A stretch of 64,000 nt of DNA from CBDBIK01 sp965206145 (GTDB taxonomy: Bacteria > Pseudomonadota > Alphaproteobacteria > TMED109): positions 310,001 through 374,000 of the forward strand of contig CBDBIK010000002.1 in NCBI GenBank assembly GCA_965206145.1, written 5' to 3'. Shown here in pieces: positions 60,201 through 64,000 of the stretch (its first letter is position 1; the number at the start of each line of letters is the position of its first letter). A model generated the notes under the pieces. It was not told the origin of the DNA. It saw only the letters and a list, made by a program, of their open reading frames with translations, and ran no database searches. The translations under genes and the position numbers were made by a program.

Positions 60201-60746
60201 CTGAATCTCCATGTAAAGGCGATCTGGGAACATTTCCATCAGACGAGCAAACAAACGCTCCGCCTGTTCTGTCCGACCTGCAACAAGCAAACGTCCGATC
60301 GGTCCTCGGGCACCGCCTGTAAGGGCCACCAGCCCGTCCGCTTGTTCCCCGACAGCGGCAAGATCCGTTGCAATTTTTGTCGTGCGTGCACCTGGATCCT
60401 GGTCGACATAAAGCCGTGAGATGAACCGCTTGAGGCTGTCCCATCCCTGCTCGTCTTTGGTGAGAAGGACGAGGGCACCGTCGGTGCTGTGGCTTGCCGT
60501 CGGCCGCACCTTGTCTGCATCGTCGAGATTCAGATCAAGTAAGCAGCCCAGGACTGGTTGCACGCCTACACGCTGAGCCTTCAGCGAAAACTCGAGGGCA
60601 CCGAAAAGATTCGCATGGTCCGTGAGCGCAAGAGCGGGCATCCGGTTCTTCTCCGCCATCTTGACGAGATCGGAAACCTGGATTGCCCCTTCGGAAAGCG
60701 AATAAGCCGAGCGAGATCGAAAATGAACGAAGGGTGCATGAAACAT
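57273..60746 (-). CDS. dnaE: DNA polymerase III subunit alpha
   Basis: 1157 residues. PHP domain first (FVHFRSRSAYSLSEGAI, ALTDHANLFG), then the C-family polymerase core with GRGSGAGSVVAWAL and catalytic Asp residues in PDFDIDFCVNRREEV, a helix-hairpin-helix region, and an OB-fold (VVLAGIAMKVDKRLSKTGNRFARLQISD). Replicative polymerase. The last 14 codons come from a 19-bp tandem duplication, so the C-terminus is lineage-specific. Followed 200 bases later by rpsB. Confidence 0.97.
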   Translation of the reverse strand: MFHAPFVHFRSRSAYSLSEGAIQVSDLVKMAEKNRMPALALTDHANLFGALEFSLKAQRVGVQPVLGCLLDLNLDDADKVRPTASHSTDGALVLLTKDEQGWDSLKRFISRLYVDQDPGARTTKIATDLAAVGEQADGLVALTGGARGPIGRLLVAGRTEQAERLFARLMEMFPDRLYMEIQRHGLPEESATEPHFLRMAYDHNIPLLATNDIHFAESEAYEAHDCLLCIRDGLKAADPDRERLTPEHRFRSPEEMQRLFHDLPEAVDNTLALARRCSFLLEGRAPLLPAMPGADGGSEMDLLGEQAKIGIERRLEHQVWNPGMDAKTRNEAAVPYRERLDYELGVIAETGYAGYFLIVAEFVNWALEQGISVGPGRGSGAGSVVAWALKICDVDPLRFGLLFERFLNPERVSMPDFDIDFCVNRREEVIAHVRERYGSDRVAQIVTFGSLQARAAVRDVGRVLGIPYPRVDGLAKLVPVNPADPVSLSEALERVPELQKERNSDEETARLFDIALRLEGLYRNSATHAAGVVIGDRNIEELVPLYRDPKSDSVLTQYSMQLVEQAGLVKFDFLGLKMLTVLEEIRQLLQERDIEIVFSDIPLDHDETFALLREGRTNGIFQLEGQGMRSYLSKLAPDCFEDIVAMIALYRPGPMDNIPAYIDRKHGREKVDYPEERLEGILGETFGIWIYQEQVMQTAQLLAGFSLGEADLLRRAMGKKIFKEMKSLRVRFLQGAEERGVQRPTAERIFASMEKFAGYGFNKSHAVGYALISYWTAYFKTLYPAEFFAATMSSVDESKLNLFRGELSSCGINVLPPDINRSGVGFTVEKDEEGFAIRCGLGPIRNISDSVMQAAVETREESGEFEDVWDFARRVPGLSKAQVETLSLSGSLDRLEPDRARTFKGAASIAGHAAAAARTRLAGQESLFGNGSSSDLWVLPETSEWSHTETLAHEFETLGFYISGHPLDEHADLIKDKGSISIEEIDWSGNTKGSVVLAGIAMKVDKRLSKTGNRFARLQISDATGAAEIILFSEVFARCENDLKEGTLLLVTADQQKDDDRGDSLIARSVNRLDSPIPVKGYLLIVEENPAFDALRAAIDHADKGDAWVRIVMPEDPDHEVEIDLGTGVTPSVALRSVLKSVAGVRDVREISRCTRD
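57275..57312. repeat. 19-bp tandem duplication at the dnaE 3' end
   Basis: AATCTCTCGTACATCTCGA (57275-57293) and AATCTCTCGTACGTCTCGA (57294-57312) differ at one base. As 19 is not a multiple of three, the second copy is read in a new frame and supplies the final residues and the TAG stop of DnaE. Confidence 0.95.
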
Positions 60747-60815
60747 ACTAGGAACATACTCCCGCCATCAAAGAACGCAACCCGTCTCTCGGTGACTAAC
60801 TTACGAGTCTTGGAG

Positions 60816-61502
60816 TTAGCTGGCGAGTGGGCAAATTTTTCCATCAGCCAGCGTGAGGGCCCTGTCCATGCGGGATGCAATCTCTGGATTGTGGGTCGCG
60901 ACAAGGGCGGCAAGTCCAGTTTTGCGGACCATTTCCACGAAAAGATTACTCACCTCCCCCGCCGTGACGGGGTCGAGGTTTCCTGTGGGTTCGTCAGCAA
61001 GAACAAGGCCTGGACTGGCAGCGAAAGCACGGGCGACGGCCACTCGTTGCTGCTCCCCACCCGAGAGTCTCGCAGGTCGATGTTCCTCCCGGTCTGCAAG
61101 GCCCACCCGATCGAGAAACCCGCGCGCCTTTTCCCGTGCGATCCCGGCGGTCTCGCCTTTGATACGGAGCGGAACCATGACGTTCTCCAGGGCAGAAAAC
61201 TCGGGCATCAAGTGGTGGCGTTGGTAGACAAAGCCGATATGACGCATTCGCAGTCGGGTTCGTTCCTGGTCCCCGACCGATCCGACCTCGCATCCCGCAA
61301 GTGCAACGGAACCCGCGTCTGGCCTTTCAAGAAGACCCGCGATGTGCAGGAGCGTCGACTTTCCCGCTCCCGATGGGCCAACCAATGCGACCATCTCCCT
61401 CGGGCGAAGCTCCAGGTCCACCCCCCGGAGCACGCGGATTTCCTTCCCACCCTGGCGGAAAGTCCGCTCGACGGAACGCAGGGAAAGAACGGAATCACTC
61501 AT
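60816..61502 (-). CDS. lolD: Lipoprotein-releasing ABC transporter ATP-binding protein LolD
   Basis: 228 residues. Walker A GPSGAGKST, Q-loop region, signature LSGGEQQRVAVARAF, Walker B LVLADEPTGNLD, and H-loop LVATHN. Powers release of lipoproteins from the inner membrane with LolC. The ATG at 61502 overlaps the lolC stop by eight bases; the reading to 61589 is not coding. The lolCD-dnaE order is common in Alphaproteobacteria. Confidence 0.95.
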   Translation of the reverse strand: MSDSVLSLRSVERTFRQGGKEIRVLRGVDLELRPREMVALVGPSGAGKSTLLHIAGLLERPDAGSVALAGCEVGSVGDQERTRLRMRHIGFVYQRHHLMPEFSALENVMVPLRIKGETAGIAREKARGFLDRVGLADREEHRPARLSGGEQQRVAVARAFAASPGLVLADEPTGNLDPVTAGEVSNLFVEMVRKTGLAALVATHNPEIASRMDRALTLADGKICPLAS

Positions 61503-62745
61503 AGCGGAGCGCCTCCGCCGGATCGATCCGCGACGCACGCCACGAGGGGTAGAGGGTGGCCAGCAGCGAGAGAACAAGTGCCATGACAACTACAAGCGCT
61601 ACCTGGAACGATTCCACCTCTGCAGGCAGACGTGACAGGAAATAGATTTCGGCTGCGAATAGTTCCGTGCCCGAGAGGCGTTCGATTAATTGGCGAATCG
61701 ATTCGATGTTGAGAGCAAAGGCAAGACCAAGGACAAAACCCAACAATGTTCCCACCACTCCGACGAAACCACCGGCGATTATGAAAACACGCATCATCGA
61801 GATGCGAGAAGAGCCCATCGTACGGAGAATCGCGATCCCCTTCCGCTTGTCACCCACCAGCATGATCATGCTTGAAACAACATTGAAAGCAGCAATCAGG
61901 ATGATGAGTGTGAGGATCAGGAACATGACATTCCTTTCCACCTTGAGCGCGTTGAAAAATTGCGAATTGAGACGAGGCCAAGCAACTGCCCGGGCACGCC
62001 CCTCCAGTGTCCGCCCGATCTCTCGCTCGGCAAGGTCAGCAGCATCGGCATCTTCAAGGAACAGTTCGATTTGTGTCGCTTTGCCGTCTGTACGGAAAAA
62101 GGAACTAGCGTCTTCGAGGGACAGGAACAGTAACCCTGAATCGTACTCGAACATGCCGACCTCGAAGGTCGCCGCGACCGTGTAGGTGCGCACCCGGGGA
62201 ATCGTTCCGATGACGGTCGCTGCACCGTCTGGGTGAAGCAAGGTGATCTCGCCGCCAACACTAATACCAAGAGCTTGGGCAAGACGACTGCCGACCACTA
62301 CAGTTCCCGGTTCCCTGAAATCCACAAGTGATCCCGCGACAATGTTTTCGGCAACGAGATCACGACGAAAAAGATCATCAGGAATTATGCCGCGGACGAT
62401 CACACCGCTTGCCCCTCCTGGCGAGGTAGCCATTGCTTGAGCTTCGATTTCGGGAAAGATATCGACCACGCCCGAAAGTGTCCGAAGTTCACCGACGAGT
62501 GTGCCGTGATCGGCAATAGTTTTCTCGCCTGCGTTAGGGTGCACAATAACGTGGCCGTTCACGCCGACAATTCGATCGACGAGCTGGGTGTGAAAGCCAT
62601 TCATCACCGACATAACGACAATCAACGTCGCAACACCAAGGGTGATTCCGATCAGCGAGAAGCCTGCAACAACAGAAATGAATCCCTCTTCGCGGCGTGC
62701 TCGCAGGTAACGCCAGGCAATCCAGAACTCGAAATGGGAATTCAC
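61495..62745 (-). CDS. lolC: Lipoprotein-releasing ABC transporter permease LolC/E
   Basis: 416 residues. N-terminal helix (FEFWIAWRYLRARREEGFISVVAGFSLIGITLGVA), a periplasmic domain of about 200 residues, then three membrane helices of the FtsX type ending in YPSWRASRIDPAEALRYE. Only one permease gene is present, so it may work as a homodimer. GTG 62745 overlaps the proS stop (GTGA) and is preferred to 62766. Confidence 0.95.
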   Translation of the reverse strand: MNSHFEFWIAWRYLRARREEGFISVVAGFSLIGITLGVATLIVVMSVMNGFHTQLVDRIVGVNGHVIVHPNAGEKTIADHGTLVGELRTLSGVVDIFPEIEAQAMATSPGGASGVIVRGIIPDDLFRRDLVAENIVAGSLVDFREPGTVVVGSRLAQALGISVGGEITLLHPDGAATVIGTIPRVRTYTVAATFEVGMFEYDSGLLFLSLEDASSFFRTDGKATQIELFLEDADAADLAEREIGRTLEGRARAVAWPRLNSQFFNALKVERNVMFLILTLIILIAAFNVVSSMIMLVGDKRKGIAILRTMGSSRISMMRVFIIAGGFVGVVGTLLGFVLGLAFALNIESIRQLIERLSGTELFAAEIYFLSRLPAEVESFQVALVVVMALVLSLLATLYPSWRASRIDPAEALRYE

Positions 62746-64000
62746 CCGTGCGCCATTTGCGCACACGCTTCTTCAAGGGGGAGTTCACGCACCTCCCCGC
62801 CCATGCGCGAACGGACCTCGACGAGACCCTTCTCCGCTCCGCGCGGACCCACCACAAACTGGCACGGCAGACCGAGTAGATCGAGATCGGCAAGCTTTGC
62901 CCCACCGCGTTCGGCGCGGTCGTCGTAGAGAACTTCGATGCCTGCATTCTCGAGACAATCGTGCAATTCCCCAGCAAGTGCATCGCACTTTTTGTCATTT
63001 TGACGAAGATTGGCGATGCCTGCTGCAAACGGTGCCACGGCCTCCGGCCAGATGATTCCCCGTTCGTCGTGAAAGGCTTCGATAATGGCACCAACAAGGC
63101 GGGATATCCCGATGCCGTAAGAGCCCATCTGAACCGGGCGGCGCGTGCCGTCGGGCATGTTTACCTCCACTCCCAGTTTTTCGGAGTACTTGGTGCCGAA
63201 AAAAAAGACATGCCCCACCTCTATACCGCGCGCTTCAATGCGACGTTCCTCGGGAACTTCTTTCAAGAAGTGGTCAGGGTCGTGCATGTCGGAAGTCGCC
63301 GCATAGAAAGCGGTACGTTCCCGCACCACCTCCTCGACGGCAACAGCATCATCGTAAATCGGTCCCGGAACCTCGATCTCAATAAGCGAACGATCGCAGT
63401 AGAGTTCACTCTCTCCTGTGTCAGCAAACACAACAAACTCATGACTCATGTCGCCGCCAATCGGGCCCGATTCAGCACGAACAGGAATTGATTTAAGCCC
63501 CATCGCGTTAAAAGTACGGAGATATGCAAGGAACATGCGGTTGTACGAAACCCGTCCCGCCACCTCGTCCACGTCAAACGAATAATTGTCTTTCATCAAA
63601 AACTCACGCCCCCGCATCACACCGAAACGCGGACGAATCTCGTCCCGGAACTTCCACTGGATATGAAACAGGCTTTTCGGCAAATCCCGATAACTTTTCA
63701 GTTCCGTGGCGGCGATCTCAGATATCTGTTCTTCGTTCGTTGGCCCGTACAGCATTTCCCTACCGTGTCGGTCAACAATCCGTAGCATTTCCTCGCCGTA
63801 GTCCTCGTAGCGCCCAGATTCTTTCCAGATGTCCGCTGATTGAATTGTCGGCATCAGAACCTCCAAAGCTCCAGCCGCTTTCTGTTCGGCGCGAACGATT
63901 TCTTCGATCTTTTTCAGCACCCGAACGCCAAGGGGAAGCCAGCTGTAGATTCCCGCACTTGCCTGACGGATAAGGCCCGCGCGAAGCATCAGCCGATGCG
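62742..64000 (-). CDS. proS: Prolyl-tRNA synthetase, 5' end outside the window
   Basis: About 419 residues visible. The frame stays open to the right edge, and the residues before the first Met read HRL (then MLRAGLIRQASAGIYSWLPLG), matching the interior of ProS, so only about 20 N-terminal residues are missing. Class II motifs: motif 1 region GALEVLMPTIQ, motif 2 FHIQWKFRDEIRPRFGVMRGREFLMKD, motif 3 GSYGIGISRLVGAI. The short length and lack of the editing insertion match the alphaproteobacterial type. Overlaps lolC by four bases. Confidence 0.96.
   Translation of the reverse strand, partial: HRLMLRAGLIRQASAGIYSWLPLGVRVLKKIEEIVRAEQKAAGALEVLMPTIQSADIWKESGRYEDYGEEMLRIVDRHGREMLYGPTNEEQISEIAATELKSYRDLPKSLFHIQWKFRDEIRPRFGVMRGREFLMKDNYSFDVDEVAGRVSYNRMFLAYLRTFNAMGLKSIPVRAESGPIGGDMSHEFVVFADTGESELYCDRSLIEIEVPGPIYDDAVAVEEVVRERTAFYAATSDMHDPDHFLKEVPEERRIEARGIEVGHVFFFGTKYSEKLGVEVNMPDGTRRPVQMGSYGIGISRLVGAIIEAFHDERGIIWPEAVAPFAAGIANLRQNDKKCDALAGELHDCLENAGIEVLYDDRAERGGAKLADLDLLGLPCQFVVGPRGAEKGLVEVRSRMGGEVRELPLEEACAQMAHG

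Noticed and set aside
60558..61586. 342-residue open frame on the plus strand
   Set aside because: Runs antisense through the dnaE start and lolD, both of which are certain; composition is that of a reverse frame.
1..64000. CRISPR arrays, prophage, insertion sequences, integrases
   Set aside because: No regularly spaced repeats, transposase or phage genes were seen in the window.

Overview
The window is a 64-kb chromosomal segment of an alphaproteobacterium, probably an uncultured Rhodospirillales-like lineage. This rests on the block proS-lolC-lolD-dnaE-rpsB-tsf-pyrH-frr-uppS-cdsA-dxr-rseP-bamA-skp-lpxD-fabZ-lpxA-lpxI-lpxB (all minus strand), on LpxI rather than LpxH in the lipid A pathway, on the sfsA-map pair, on a short-form ProS and on an EnvZ/OmpR-like pair. 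Genes are very tightly packed. Neighbours repeatedly overlap by four bases (NTGA), and GTG and TTG starts are common.

0-7 kb: a c-type cytochrome and a small secreted protein (plus strand) converge on a five-gene minus-strand cluster: MoxR ATPase, DUF58 protein, MxaA/BatD-like protein, a von Willebrand A (VWA) protein, and a VWA-TPR fusion. The order resembles mxaRSACL of methylotrophs. No quinoprotein dehydrogenase is inside the window, but the left edge may carry the tail of one. 7-9 kb: tRNA-Thr(UGU), a Sel1-repeat protein, two small unknown proteins, and a tRNA-Leu(UAA) interrupted by a 220-nt group I intron. 8.6-17.4 kb: a CinA-type domain protein, SfsA, Map, HspQ, a DsbA-fold isomerase, an MmgE/PrpD protein, a lone CoxL-like molybdenum hydroxylase, and an aminotransferase that begins directly after the hydroxylase stop and seems to lack an ATG.

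17.4-24.6 kb: class I ribonucleotide reductase, with nrdA and nrdB separated by a PhyH oxygenase and an MhpD-like hydratase. Then comes a compact operon for a three-subunit, cobalt-type nitrile hydratase/thiocyanate hydrolase-family enzyme with a TetR-like regulator. This operon and the tRNA intron are the most unusual items. 24.6-41 kb: two-component system, IlvE-type aminotransferase, MoaE/MoaD, pirin, PgsA-UvrC, an AT-rich intergenic region with DnaA-box-like sites, FolB-FolM, UvrB, an aminotransferase, a Tat-exported IorAB-type molybdenum hydroxylase with a strong terminator, and citrate synthase.

41-64 kb: a GhrA-like reductase and glyoxalase I, then the long housekeeping block for lipid A (LpxB, I, A, D, FabZ), outer-membrane assembly (Skp, BamA, RseP), isoprenoid and phospholipid synthesis (Dxr, UppS, CdsA), translation (Frr, Tsf, RpsB, ProS), UMP kinase, DNA polymerase III alpha and lipoprotein export (LolCD). 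ProS runs off the right edge.

Together the genes describe an aerobic Gram-negative heterotroph with several molybdenum hydroxylases and a possible quinoprotein route for alcohol oxidation. Starts were set by Shine-Dalgarno (SD) sequences, family N-termini and NTGA overlaps. Functions are from family recognition, without database searches.
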